Of a DNA stretch of 56,927 nucleotides, positions 44,667 through 55,600 are shown in pieces. The stretch covers positions 1 to 56,927 of the forward strand of contig JAHHHP010000033.1 of NCBI GenBank assembly GCA_019359275.1, given 5' to 3'. The stretch comes from Myxacorys chilensis ATA2-1-KO14 (GTDB lineage: Bacteria > Cyanobacteriota > Cyanobacteriia > Leptolyngbyales > Leptolyngbyaceae). The translations under genes and the position numbers were made by a program. A model generated the notes under the pieces. It saw only the letters and a program-made list of their open reading frames with translations. It was not told the origin of the DNA and did not search any database. Each line of letters opens with the position of its first letter. Within the stretch, counting starts at the first letter, position 1.

Positions 44667-45296
44667 CTATAAATTGACAAGCCCGCGTTTAACAGCAGCA
44701 ATCACGGCTTGAGTACGATCGCTCACTCCCAGTTTGCTCAAAATGCGATTCACATGCGATTTGACGGTGCTTTCACCAATACTCAAAGCTACCCCGATCT
44801 CTTGATTACTCATTCCTTGTGCCATCAAACGAAGCACTTCCAGTTCTCGCTCACTCAGTTCTGGATTGCTCATTCGCTGCAATAATTTTGCCCCCACTTC
44901 TGGCGGAAGATATTTCTGACCGTTATGAATGGCACGAATCGCATTCAAAAGCTCACCCGGTTTAGCATCTTTAAGCAGATAGCCTTGAGCACCCGCCTGC
45001 AAGCCACGATAGATGTCTTCATCACCATCATAGGTCGTAAGTACCGCAATCCGAGCCTGCTTAAATTCAGCACAAATTGTACCGATGGCTTCAACTCCTG
45101 CCATTTTGGGCATTCGTAAATCCATGAGCGTGATATCAGGTTGGTGTTCGCGATACAGGTCGATCGCTTGTTGCCCATCTTCAGCTTGAGCAATCACGGT
45201 CATTTCTGGATCAGAATCAATAATGGCTGCCAATCCTTTTCTGACAATGGCATGGTCATCAACGATCAGAACCCGAATTGTAGTGGATTGGCTCAT
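44667..45296 (-). CDS. NarL/FixJ response regulator (regulator 1)
   Basis: 209 aa. Receiver domain 1-125 with VDDH (13-16), phosphoacceptor Asp59 in TLMDLRMP, Thr in VLTTYD and Lys in YLLKDA. LuxR-type HTH about 145-209: LSERELEVLRLMAQG, STVKSHVNRILSKLGVSDRTQAV. Its ATG overlaps the stop of the partner histidine kinase by 4 bp, so the pair is translated together. Promoter copy 4 begins right after its stop, so it is a likely regulator of DsbA1 and the downstream operon. Confidence 0.93.
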   Translation of the reverse strand: MSQSTTIRVLIVDDHAIVRKGLAAIIDSDPEMTVIAQAEDGQQAIDLYREHQPDITLMDLRMPKMAGVEAIGTICAEFKQARIAVLTTYDGDEDIYRGLQAGAQGYLLKDAKPGELLNAIRAIHNGQKYLPPEVGAKLLQRMSNPELSERELEVLRLMAQGMSNQEIGVALSIGESTVKSHVNRILSKLGVSDRTQAVIAAVKRGLVNL

Positions 45297-48061
45297 TGTA
45301 AGTCGCCCTCTCGGTTGATAGTGACAATAATTTCTGTTCCCTGTCCTGGTTGGCTTTGAATCGCGAGTTGGGCACCAACGCGCTCTGCCCGTTCGCTCAT
45401 TCCTAATAAACCAAAACCACTGCTGACCGGAGCGCTACCCACTCCAAAGCCCCGTCCATCATCTTTAACCCGTAAGATGCACTGTGTGTGGTTGTACACT
45501 AACTCAACCCGGATTTCGCCAGCACAAGCGTATTTGATTGCATTCGTTAATGCTTCTTGCCCAATTCGGAGTAAGTTATTCTCCACATCGGCTGGTAAGG
45601 AATAGGCTATCCCCTGAGTCTCGTAAATCAGAATCGTGTCGATCGTCGATCTCATCTGGGTCACGAGGCGGTGCAGGGCGCTCTCTAAATTGCCCTCTTC
45701 CAATAGCTGCGGGCGGAGTGCTGCTACAGATCGCCGTGCCTCTGCTAGCCCAATGCGTGCTAGTTCATCAATCATTTCCAAGTAGACCTGGGTTGCTTCC
45801 GGGTCGTCTAATGGCACTTGTGTTGCTGCTCCAACTTGAAGCAGAATACCTGTGAAAGATTGAGCGAGCGTATCATGAATTTCTCGCGCCATCCGGTTGC
45901 GTTCTTCCAAGATAGAAGCTGCTTCAGCGAGTTTGCGATCGCTAATGTCTGTCATGAGACTGTAGAAACCTCTCACCTGAGCATTGTCATCGAAATCAGC
46001 AATAAAGGTGGCGCTGATGCAACGCTGATCATCTGGGAGAGGGATTTCTGCTTCTAGAGGGACCGTTTGCCCTGCAAACACCTGATTGATGTACGGCTCA
46101 ACCCGTTGATAAACCGCCTCACCGAGCAATTGACGAACCGGGTTGCCCAAAATTTGATCACGGCTACGGTTGAACCAAACCTCATAGGTACGGTTGATGA
46201 ATTGAAAGCAGCGATTGGCATCGACATAGCTAATCAGAACGGGTAGAGCGTCGGCAATCAATCGTAATTCCTGCTCCTGGTCGCGTAGCTCTGCTTCGCT
46301 TTGCTGTAAAGCTGCCGTTCGTTCTGCAACTTGTTGCTCTAGGGTGCGATTGTATTCTGCTAACAGCTTCTCTGCTTGTTTACGTTCGGTGATGTCTTGA
46401 AAGGCTGCGATCGCATACAGAATGTTGCCAGACTCATCAAAAATTGGAGTTCCCCAACTTTCGATCGGAATGATGCGATTCCCCTGGTGAATTTCGATAT
46501 CATCCACACTGCCCTGTTCGCCGTTTAGCGCTCGTATCATCATCAGTTGTTCGGTTGGGTAGGGGCGATCGGTTCCTGCCACATAGAGTTGATAGACCTC
46601 GGCAATTTGCTCTGGGGTGACAGACGGCAGCACCTCCTTGCCCAAGAGTTGAATTGCCTTCTGATTCGCGTAATAAGGGCGACCTGTTGCGTCTAGAACC
46701 GCAATTCCTACCGGAACCGACTCTAAAATTTTCTGGAGGCGGGTTTCACTTTGGGCGAGGGTCTGGTTTAAAGACTGCATTTTGGCAAAGGCGATTTGAA
46801 GCTGCTGTGCCATCTGGTTGAATGATCGAGCCAGTTCGCCCAAATCGCCCGAGCGCTCAATTTCTACCGTCTGATCCCATGCACCGTCTGCTAGCGCTTT
46901 TGCCGATTGACTGACGCTGACAATCGGTTTAGTGATCCATCGGGCAATCAAAATGCAGATCGCAATGCCAAGCAGCAAAGCCGCAATACAAAGCAGAATC
47001 GTCGTCTGAATGCTCTGATTAATCTTTGCCATGAAATCGGATTCAGGCAACACCGTGACAATCAGCCAATCCAGCCCACGATTATCTTTGAATGGCATCA
47101 CCTGAAGCAACTGCCGCCTACCATCGAAATTAAAATCAAGCTGTTCCGCAGTCTGGATCTGCCATAAATCGCTAAAACGATCGCGCAAATAGGCAGCAGT
47201 AGCTCGCACGGTAGGGTTACGGCTCTCAACTGCGGACAATCGATTTGCCGCCGCCCCACTACTGATAATCGCCTCTCCGGTGGAAGTGGCAACCAGTTGT
47301 CCCGATCGTTCTAGAATAAAGGCGATGCCTGTCTTGCCGATTTGCAGGCTCGCCAAAAAACGGCTCATCTCATTAGGCAAAAATACATCGGTGGCGCAGA
47401 CCCCCAACAGCGATCGATCAGCAATGCTATAGACAGGCGTACTGGCAGTGATCGTTGGCAACTGGCTAGCAAAATCGGCATAGATTCCACTCCAGATTGG
47501 TTCGCCTGCCGTCACTGCTGCTTTATACCAGGGACGAACCCGCGCATCGAAGGCTTTGTTGCCTTGGCTGATTAACTGGTCTCGCTGACCATTGTGATCA
47601 AGGCTGTAGCCGTAGAGTTTATGGTTTGTAGCAACATTACTCGACCGCAGTTCAATTGAGTGATCGGCAGGGCTACGTCGCACCCCTAGAAGAGAACCTT
47701 TGCGATCGCCACAGTAGATATCACTCACCATTGGATAAATCTGAATTTGCTGCCAGAGTGGAAACTCACCTTTCACGGCGCTAGGGCCAATTTTTCCCTG
47801 AGCGAAGGTGCTGGCATTGAGCCGATTGATGTTATGGGGTATCTCGGTATAAGTTTGTAGTTTGCCTTCGATCCGGTTCGTCAGTTCCCGCCGCAGTTGA
47901 CTGGCGAGATCGTTGATGGCTTCCTGTCTATTTTGGAAGGAAAAATACCCCACTAAGCCGACCGTCACCAAAGTTTGCAGCACAAACGGCACAATCAAAA
48001 CCGTCTGTAATGGCACCGTTCTGGAAACTTGAGCTACAACTTGCTTGAGAAGACTGCTCAT
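45293..48061 (-). CDS. Cache-HAMP-PAS-PAS sensor histidine kinase (kinase 1)
   Basis: 922 aa from the ATG at 48061 (GAGGAA at good spacing). Membrane helix at about 22-42, periplasmic double-Cache-like sensor to about 355 (WYKAAVTAGEPIWSG, a dCache signature), second helix (ILLCIAALLLGIAICILIA), HAMP (GDLGELARSFNQMAQQL), PAS/PAC (IAVLDATGRPYYANQ), a second PAS (FINRTYEVWFNRSRDQILG), then HisKA_3 with AREIHDTLAQ (phosphorylated His) and HATPase (IGQEALTNAIKYA, DDGRGFG, GLLGMSERAERVGA). NarL-family kinase. It lies 57 bp downstream of DsbA2 and overlaps its regulator. The second PAS block is almost identical in DNA to that of the large kinase. Confidence 0.93.
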   Translation of the reverse strand: MSSLLKQVVAQVSRTVPLQTVLIVPFVLQTLVTVGLVGYFSFQNRQEAINDLASQLRRELTNRIEGKLQTYTEIPHNINRLNASTFAQGKIGPSAVKGEFPLWQQIQIYPMVSDIYCGDRKGSLLGVRRSPADHSIELRSSNVATNHKLYGYSLDHNGQRDQLISQGNKAFDARVRPWYKAAVTAGEPIWSGIYADFASQLPTITASTPVYSIADRSLLGVCATDVFLPNEMSRFLASLQIGKTGIAFILERSGQLVATSTGEAIISSGAAANRLSAVESRNPTVRATAAYLRDRFSDLWQIQTAEQLDFNFDGRRQLLQVMPFKDNRGLDWLIVTVLPESDFMAKINQSIQTTILLCIAALLLGIAICILIARWITKPIVSVSQSAKALADGAWDQTVEIERSGDLGELARSFNQMAQQLQIAFAKMQSLNQTLAQSETRLQKILESVPVGIAVLDATGRPYYANQKAIQLLGKEVLPSVTPEQIAEVYQLYVAGTDRPYPTEQLMMIRALNGEQGSVDDIEIHQGNRIIPIESWGTPIFDESGNILYAIAAFQDITERKQAEKLLAEYNRTLEQQVAERTAALQQSEAELRDQEQELRLIADALPVLISYVDANRCFQFINRTYEVWFNRSRDQILGNPVRQLLGEAVYQRVEPYINQVFAGQTVPLEAEIPLPDDQRCISATFIADFDDNAQVRGFYSLMTDISDRKLAEAASILEERNRMAREIHDTLAQSFTGILLQVGAATQVPLDDPEATQVYLEMIDELARIGLAEARRSVAALRPQLLEEGNLESALHRLVTQMRSTIDTILIYETQGIAYSLPADVENNLLRIGQEALTNAIKYACAGEIRVELVYNHTQCILRVKDDGRGFGVGSAPVSSGFGLLGMSERAERVGAQLAIQSQPGQGTEIIVTINREGDLQ
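45940..46270. repeat. PAS-block duplicate shared with kinase 2 (copy A)
   Basis: This segment and 50265-50595 are almost identical, with only scattered single-base differences over about 330 bp. Both encode the second PAS domain from ELRLIANALPVLISYVD to SLMTDISDRK. The flanking parts of the two kinases are clearly more divergent. Confidence 0.8.
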
Positions 48062-48120
48062 CAATCAGATTCCTCATTTATGGCAGTTAGCGCACGTTGA
48101 TCTATGTATTGACGAAACTA

Positions 48121-48726
48121 CTAGCCGTGGAAAGCTTCAGCGATCGCAACGCGTAGTGGCTCAAACTCCAAAGTGTCTCCATAACGCACACCATTGATAA
48201 ATAACGTTGGAGTGCTAACCACCCCACTCTCCATTCCGCTGGCAATGTCTTGATTGATGTGATCAACGTACACTTTTTGGGCAATGTCTCGAATAAACTG
48301 AGTTACATCAAGCCCTAAATTGTCAGCGTATTCTGCTAAATACCCATCTTCTAGCTCTTGCTGATGCTTCAATAGCATCTCGTGCATCTGCCAAAACTGC
48401 CCTTGTGCTGCTGCTGCTTCTGTCGCTGCTGCTGCTTTTTCAGCTTGAGGATGGATTTGAGGTTGAGGAAAATGCCGGAATACAAAGCATAGAGAATCTC
48501 TCCCGAATAAGGTCGCCTCAAACTGGCGTTGAATTGCCTGAATTGAGGTATAAAGTTCACTACATTGAGGACACTGATAATCCCCATACTCAACAAGCAC
48601 AATGCGAGCATTCAATGATCCTTGTCGATGGTCTTGCTCAGAAGGAGGTACAACTAATTGGTTGCGCTCTGCTTCGCAGTTACCGCAAGGGTCGCCAAGT
48701 GCGTCGCCAGGAATAGCATCGCTCAT
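48121..48726 (-). CDS. DsbA-family thioredoxin-fold protein, dithiol (DsbA2)
   Basis: 201 aa, paralogue of DsbA1. The active site is complete, CPQC in YGDYQCPQCSELY; cis-Pro in STPTLFINGVRYGD; also FRHFPQPQIHPQA and GQFWQMHEMLLKHQQELEDGY. No signal peptide, so probably cytoplasmic. Residues about 8-22 (GDALGDPCGNCEAERN) look like a small in-frame repeat insert of the kind seen elsewhere, adding two extra Cys near the N-terminus. A ribosome site GAGGG precedes the ATG. Promoter copy 5 lies upstream; kinase 1 follows. Confidence 0.87.
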   Translation of the reverse strand: MSDAIPGDALGDPCGNCEAERNQLVVPPSEQDHRQGSLNARIVLVEYGDYQCPQCSELYTSIQAIQRQFEATLFGRDSLCFVFRHFPQPQIHPQAEKAAAATEAAAAQGQFWQMHEMLLKHQQELEDGYLAEYADNLGLDVTQFIRDIAQKVYVDHINQDIASGMESGVVSTPTLFINGVRYGDTLEFEPLRVAIAEAFHG

Positions 48727-48822
48727 TCTAAACCCTCATGCTAAATCTTTGAGGAGAAGAGATTCATCGTGTGCACTCTGAAATGTCTTCCCTTCAACTC
48801 TGATAGTCGTTTATATGAGGTT

Positions 48823-48958
48823 ACTGTATGAGACTTGCTTAGGCTTGTCGTCAATTCAGGGCTTGTATTTTAATCAACAAAATGATTGAGGATGAGTCAA
48901 TTTGAGGGAGTAGAACGAATCAAACTCAGGTTTGATTGCCTTACAGACTAAAATATGA
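48823..48958 (-). promoter_or_regulatory. Shared promoter/operator element, copy 5 (upstream of DsbA2), degenerate
   Basis: Minus strand: ACGACA (48846-48851), 17-bp spacer, TACAGT at the -10 place (48823-48828). The CAACTC box is AAGCCC here; the A-rich patch (TTAAAAT) is at the same spacing. The distal palindrome AATCAAAC-TCAG-GTTTGATT (48918-48937, 8-bp arms) is perfect. It lies 33 bp after the stop of response regulator 2. Confidence 0.6.
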
Positions 48959-48991
48959 TGGTTAACCCAGGCAGAAGTACCATCTTTGTTT

Positions 48992-49621
48992 TTACAAGTT
49001 AGCAATTCCGCGTTTCAAAGCAATAATGGCTGCTTGGGTGCGATCTTTGACATCTAGCTTGCTTAAAATTCGGTTGATATGAGTCTTCACTGTACTTTCA
49101 CTAATATTGAGAGCAGTGCTAATTTCCTGGTTGCTCATGCCCTGTCCGACTAACTGGAGAACTTCTAATTCACGATCGCTCAGTTCTGGAGCAGTGATTC
49201 GTTGGACTAACTTGGCAGCCACCTTGGGGGGAATATACTGTTGTCCCCTAGTCACTGTCCGAATGGCCGTCAATAGTTCCTCTGGCTCAGAGTCCTTCAG
49301 TAAATATCCCTTTGCCCCGGCTCGCAATCCTTGATAAATCTCTTCATCACTGTCATACGTGGTCAGCACAATAATTCGGGCATTGGGAAATTCATTGCAA
49401 ATAACAGTAATCGCTTGCACACCTCCCATCTCAGGCATCCGTAAATCCATCAAAGTCACATCAGGCTGCTGTTGCTGAAAAACTGCGATCGCTTCATGCC
49501 CATTTCGCCCCTGACCCACAATGACGATATCTGGAGCCTCCTCTAACATTCCGATCAACCCCTGGCGGACAACAGGATGATCATCCACAACCAGAACGCG
49601 AATGCTACTGAGCTGATTCAT
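48992..49621 (-). CDS. NarL/FixJ response regulator (regulator 2)
   Basis: 209 aa, same length and architecture as regulator 1: VDDH (13-16), phosphoacceptor Asp59 in TLMDLRMP, VLTTYD, YLLKDSEP, and the LuxR-type HTH LSDRELEVLQLVGQG, STVKTHINRILSKLDVKDRTQAA. It lies 6 bp downstream of the large hybrid kinase, which should be its partner. Promoter copy 5 and DsbA2 follow. The close HTH similarity to regulator 1 means both may recognise the same operator. Confidence 0.93.
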   Translation of the reverse strand: MNQLSSIRVLVVDDHPVVRQGLIGMLEEAPDIVIVGQGRNGHEAIAVFQQQQPDVTLMDLRMPEMGGVQAITVICNEFPNARIIVLTTYDSDEEIYQGLRAGAKGYLLKDSEPEELLTAIRTVTRGQQYIPPKVAAKLVQRITAPELSDRELEVLQLVGQGMSNQEISTALNISESTVKTHINRILSKLDVKDRTQAAIIALKRGIANL

Positions 49622-49627
49622 GCTGAC

Positions 49628-52600
49628 TTACCCTCGATTAATAGATACCGTGATTTCTGTCCCTTGCCCTAAGTCACTTTGAATCTTTAATTCAGCGCTA
49701 ATGCGTTCAGCCCGTTCTGCCATCCCCAGTAAACCAAAGCCATTCCGCATCGCCTGGTTTTCTACCTCAAATCCTTGCCCATCGTCTCGAATTCGCAAGC
49801 TGCATTGGGTCAGTTCATAGATCAGTTCAATGCGGATTTCATGCGCGTTGGCATGTTTGATTGCATTGGTCAAAGCTTCCTGCCCAATCCGAAACAGATT
49901 ATTTTCCAGATCAGAGGATAGGGGATAGGGTGTACCCATGACTTTGTAGACGATTTGGGCTGCGATCGACGGGTCTAATTGAGCCGCAAGACGGCTTAAG
50001 GCATCCTGTAAGTTACTGCTCTCTAAAAGATATGGGCGGTGTAGTGCCTCTACTGAACGACGTGCCTCCGCAAGCCCAGAACGCGCTACGTCGAGGATCT
50101 GAGTCAGGAGAGTTTGCGCTTTTTCTGGGTCTGCTATTACCTTATTGGCGGCAGAGCGAGCATGAATGACAATCCCTGTAAACGCTTGGGCTAAAGTGTC
50201 GTGAATTTCCCGTGCCATGTGATTGCGCTCCTCTAGAATCGAGGCTTCTTCGGCTCGTTTGCGATCGCTAATGTCTGTCATGAGACTGTAGAAACCTCTT
50301 ACCTGAGCATTGTCATCAAAATCAGCAATAAAGGTGGCGCTGATGCACCGCTGATCATCGGGGAGAGGGATTTCTGCTTCTAGCGGGACCGTTTGCCCTG
50401 CAAACACCTGATTAATATACGGCTCAACCCGTTGATAAACCGCCTCACCGAGCAGTTGACGAACCGGGTTGCCCAAAATTTGATCACGGCTACGGTTGAA
50501 CCAAACCTCGTATGTACGGTTGATGAATTGAAAGCAGCGATTGGCATCGACGTAGCTAATCAGAACGGGTAGAGCGTTGGCAATCAGTCGTAATTCCTGT
50601 TCTCGTAAACGAAGCTCGTCGAAGACACCGCGCAGCTCTGCTTCGCTTTGCTGTAAAGCTGCCGTTCGTTCTGCCACCTGAAGTTCCAGGGTGTGGTTGT
50701 ATTCGGTTAACAGTGTCTCTGCTCGTCTCCGCTCCGTGATGTCTTGGAAGGCTACGATCGCATAAGCCACGTTCCCATGTTCATCAAAAACTGGCGTTCC
50801 CCATGCTTCAATGGGAATAATAGTCTCGCCTCGGTGAATCTCTAAAACATCCGTTCTTGTCCGTTCGCCTCTTAACGCTCGGACGATTGGCATCTCCTCA
50901 GGAGAACAGGTTTGATCCGTTCCCGCCAGGTAAACTTGATAAACCTCTGCAAGATGATCGGGTGTCGCGGTAGGATCAACGCCTTTACCTAGTAGCTGAA
51001 TGCCTCGCTGATTGACATAGTAAGGACGACCCGTCGCATCCAAGACCCCTATTCCCACTTGAACCGCTTCTAGAAATTGATTTATCTGACTTTCGCCGTC
51101 ACGTAGTTTCGAGTAAAGTTTGGCATTTTCGATCGCAATGGCTGCTTGAGCAGAGAGTAGATTAAGAACTTGCGCTCGCTCCGGTGTAAATACTCCAGTT
51201 GCTAGTTGATTTTCTAGATACAACACACCCACAAGTTTACTTTGATTCAACAACGGTAAACAAAGAAGCGATCTCGTTTGGTTATGCTGAATGTATGGCT
51301 CATTAATAAAATTACCTTCGCAAGTTGCATCATTGAGGATGACAGATTCATGAGTCCGAACCACATATTGAATAATGGATTCGGGTAAGCGATTTGCAAT
51401 TGGAGTCGATCGCAGTACTTGCGCCGCATAGACTTTCGCAGTTTCATTGAGTTCACAAGCCACTTCGATCTTCCATTCTCCTAAGTTTTCCAAAAGCAGG
51501 CATCCAGTTTGTGCCCCAGCATTTTCAATTAAAATCTGCATTAGAGAACTGAGCAACCGCTCCAGTTCAATTTCACTCGAAATTGCTTGAGCTGCTTTCA
51601 TCACTGTCGCTAAATCGAGAGCAGTATGTGAGGTACTTGAAATGGTTCCGATCGCGGTGCGAACTGGTGTAGACACGTTGGAGGTCTGAGGAAATAGTTG
51701 AGAATAACGAATTTCTAAATCTTTAACCTTTGCCATTGCTCCCCATCGTTCATAGCAATAGTGAGCTTCCTTCATGTAAGTTTGAGCAAACTTTTCTCTA
51801 CCACGAGCTAAGTAATGCTTGGCGGCTAATTCATAGGCTAATGCTTCTTCTTGAAGATACTTGTTGTCCTTGGTCCCTTGAATAGCTTGTTCGTATAAGT
51901 TTTCTGCTTCAAAAAATTGACCCAAGACTCGCGCTTTCTCTGCCTCAACGAGATGAAACTTGTGTAAAAAGTTTTCTGGACAGCTATTCGACCATGCTTT
52001 CAAGCGCTCCTGATGCGATCGAATCTGTTCCAAAGCATTACTTTGTTCTGCTGGAGATAGACCGGAATATAAGTTGAGCAGAATCAGAGAACCATAATAG
52101 AAATAACTACTATAGGTTGTAAATCCTACGATAGAATTCAGGATCTTTCCCGCTTCAATGAAATAATGGCAGCCTTGCTCAAAATCTGCTGTTAAACAGG
52201 CAAGATGCATTCTGAGGATGTAATAAAGACAAATTGAAAATCGTATTTGTGAGGTTTCACCCTGATGAACTATTTTTTCTGTTCCCCTGAGCAATTGATC
52301 GTATTCCTGTGCCGCTTGCCCTAAAGCAAGTTTTGCGATAAAAAATTTAGCTCCAGCCAGTGCTACCTTTGCAAGCTCGTCCTGAATCTGCTCCGCCACC
52401 AGCTGATATTTTTCGTTGTCTTCTGCAACGGTTGTTAAATTTTCGCCTTGAAATAAGCGATTAAAAATGTTACCAACCAAGTTATAGGCTGCAAATTGAA
52501 CATTTCCCGACTCCATGCTTGCCAGAAAACCTTTGTAATTGACCGTGGCTGCCCCCGCTATAGGCTTTGACCAAACTTGAATAAAGCCTCCAAACAACAT

Positions 52601-55600
52601 CTCAGCTTTACACTGCTGAGATTTACTGTTTAGCTTGTAGCTAAGCTGCACCGCTAAATCTGCAAACTCATAGCCTCGTTGGTATTGCCCTTCCATCAAG
52701 CCCAAGAGAAGACCATAGTTTGCATAAGCCTTAATAGACTCAGCAATATTTCCATGCTCAATGGAAAGACGAACTACTCTTAAACTGACAAAGCAGTAAA
52801 GTTCAATATTAGCCGTAATGTAAGTTGGTATATCTACAGCAATTAGCAATCTAATCATTGCTTGAATGACTGGATCGCTCACTGTTGGTAAAGTTAAAAG
52901 CGAGGAAATGGAGCGATTTTCTAAGCTTTTGGCAACAGCAGCAAACTCTTCACGGACTAGTTCTGTCAAATTCTTGCCCTGAATCTCAATCCCCAACTCA
53001 TGCAATCCAATCAGACCTGTTTGAACTGCTTCCTCACATTCGCCTTGTAGAGTATATTGAGTGATTTGAAAAACACGAATATCTACGCGATCGACGGCAG
53101 AAAAAATGTGTTCTAAAGCAACCTTGGTTGTGGCATTTAGTTGCTCATAGCTAGCATTGCTCAACTGTGCTGCACAGAGAGTCCGATACAGGTTAAACAT
53201 CAAGTCGTACTGACTTATCCAAGCCTCTGCTTCGAGCAAGCCAATGCCAGTCTCAAGATACCGAATCGCGGCTTCATAGGCTGTAGAGGAGATGGCTTTT
53301 TGAGCGGCAGCCAAGTTGAGCCGTGCTATTTTCTCTTTTTCATCTTTCTGTGTCAGCAGGGATTGACCAAAGTTGATGTGGTTGACAATATCAAAAAGCA
53401 TCTCACTTTGTTCGACCTCAGAGAGCTTGCTGAGCAGTAGTTGTCCAATAGAGTAGTGCGTTACTTGCTTTTGATCCTCAGAAATCAAAGCATAGGCAGC
53501 TTGCTGTACTCGATCGTGCAAGAACTTATACTCTTGGACTAACAAGTCCTCATCTAATTCAGACAGAGGTTGAATGAATCCTCCTTGTACTGCTTGCAGT
53601 AAATCCTGAAAAACCGTTTTGGGCGATTTCTCACACACGGTTCCTTCGGAGTTGCGCTCTGCGCTAGTCGCTAACGTTTCCAAATCAAATTCAGCCCCAA
53701 TGCAGGCGGCTAGTTGAAGAAGTTGCTGCGTTACCTCTGGTAGTTTCTTCAGCTTGCTCAGCAGCAGCTCCACCACATTATCAGTAATGGCTTGAGCTTC
53801 AATCTGAGCCATGTTCCATTGCCAGCTTTGCTGCTCAGCCGTAAAAGTCAACCAATTTTCGCTGTGCAACATTCGTAAAAATTCACCCACAAAGAAGGGA
53901 TTGCCCTCAGTTTTATGTAACACTAACTTTGCTAAGGGACGAACAATAGCCGCGTTGTGATGTAGGGTTTCAGCAATCAACTGACTTAATGGCTCCAGAG
54001 TTAAGGGCGACAGATTAATCTCCTGAAACAATGCCCTCTGCTGGCGCAGTTTCTCCAGCAATGATACGAGTGGATGCGTTGGATTTACTTCATTGTCTCG
54101 ATAAGCTCCGATCAAGAATAGGGATTGGGTTTGCTCATCGAGCATTATCAGTTCAATTAATTTCAGCGTGGCGGAGTCGATCCACTGCAAATCATCTAAG
54201 AAGACCACAAGCGGATGTTCTTTAGAACAAAACACCCGCACAAACTGCTGAAAGGCTCGATTAAAGCGATTTTGAGCTTCTGTTGCCCCAACCTGTGGCA
54301 CAGGCGGCTGCTTACCCACAATTAATTCAACTTCCGGGATCACATCAATGATGAGTTGCCCATTGCTTCCCAGGGCACTTAGAAGTTTCGACCGCCATTG
54401 TTGCAGTTGCTCGTCAGGTTCACTTAGCAATTGTTGAACTAGTTTTCGTAGAGCATCCGCGATCGCGCTGTAGGGAATATTGCGCTGAAACTGGTCAAAC
54501 TTACCAGAGATAAAATAACCCCGCTTTGCTGTGATCGGTTTATAAAGCTCTTTCACTAATGCTGATTTGCCAATGCCAGCAGAACCGGAAACTAACATCA
54601 TCTCGGAAAACGCGGAAGCGCAGGCAAACGGAGACGCAGGGGTATTGTCGTTCTCTCCATCTCCACGCCTCCCTATCTCCGCGTCCTCTCTCCCTGCTAC
54701 CCTCTCAAACGCTGCCAATAACGCTGCAATCTCCTCCTCCCGCCCGTATAGTTTTTGTGGAATTTGAAATTGATCGGAAGCATCTTGCAGACCCAGTTGA
54801 AAGGGGTTAATTTGACCACTTGTTTCTAATTTATCAACACAGTCCTCTAAATCCGCTTTGATACCCCAAGTACTTTGATAGCGGTCTTCTGCATTCTTCG
54901 CCATCAGTTTCAAAATAATGTCTGAAACAGACTTGGGAATCTTAGCGTTCAACTTATACGGCGGTATAGGAGATTTGGCAAGATGACAGTGGACGAGTTC
55001 AAGGACATCTGTTGTGGGAAAGGGCAACTGCCCAGTGAGCAATTCGTAAAACGTCACGCCGAGCGAGTAAAAATCAGTGCGATAATCGACCGAACGGTTC
55101 ATGCGTCCAGTTTGCTCTGGAGAAAGATAAGCGAGGGTGCCTTCTAAGACATGCGGGCTTTTGAACATAGGATTAGTGCGGTTGAATTGAGTCGCAATCC
55201 CAAAGTCAATGATTTTGATAACGCCAGTACCTGGATTAAGAACGATGTTGCCAGGATTGATATCCTTGTGAATGACGTTAGCCGTATGGATTCTGCCTAA
55301 AATTTTGGTAACGTCGATCGCAAGCGGGAGAAAAGCGGATATGGGCATGGGGCAGAAGATTTCTGGACGCTGCCGCATCCAGCACTCCAAGGACTCCCCG
55401 CCAAAGTCCTCTAAGAGAATGACCAGTGTGCGTTGATACTCCTGTTGACTGTAAGCTTTAATCACTCCTTCCAGGTTGAGGGAGCATGTAATTTGATATT
55501 CCTGTTTGTAGCGAGTTATTTCTTGAAGAGAGGGGTAGTCTTGCTTGAGCAGTTTGATGACGATCGCCTGACTATCTTGCACTCGGACGCCTCGATACAC

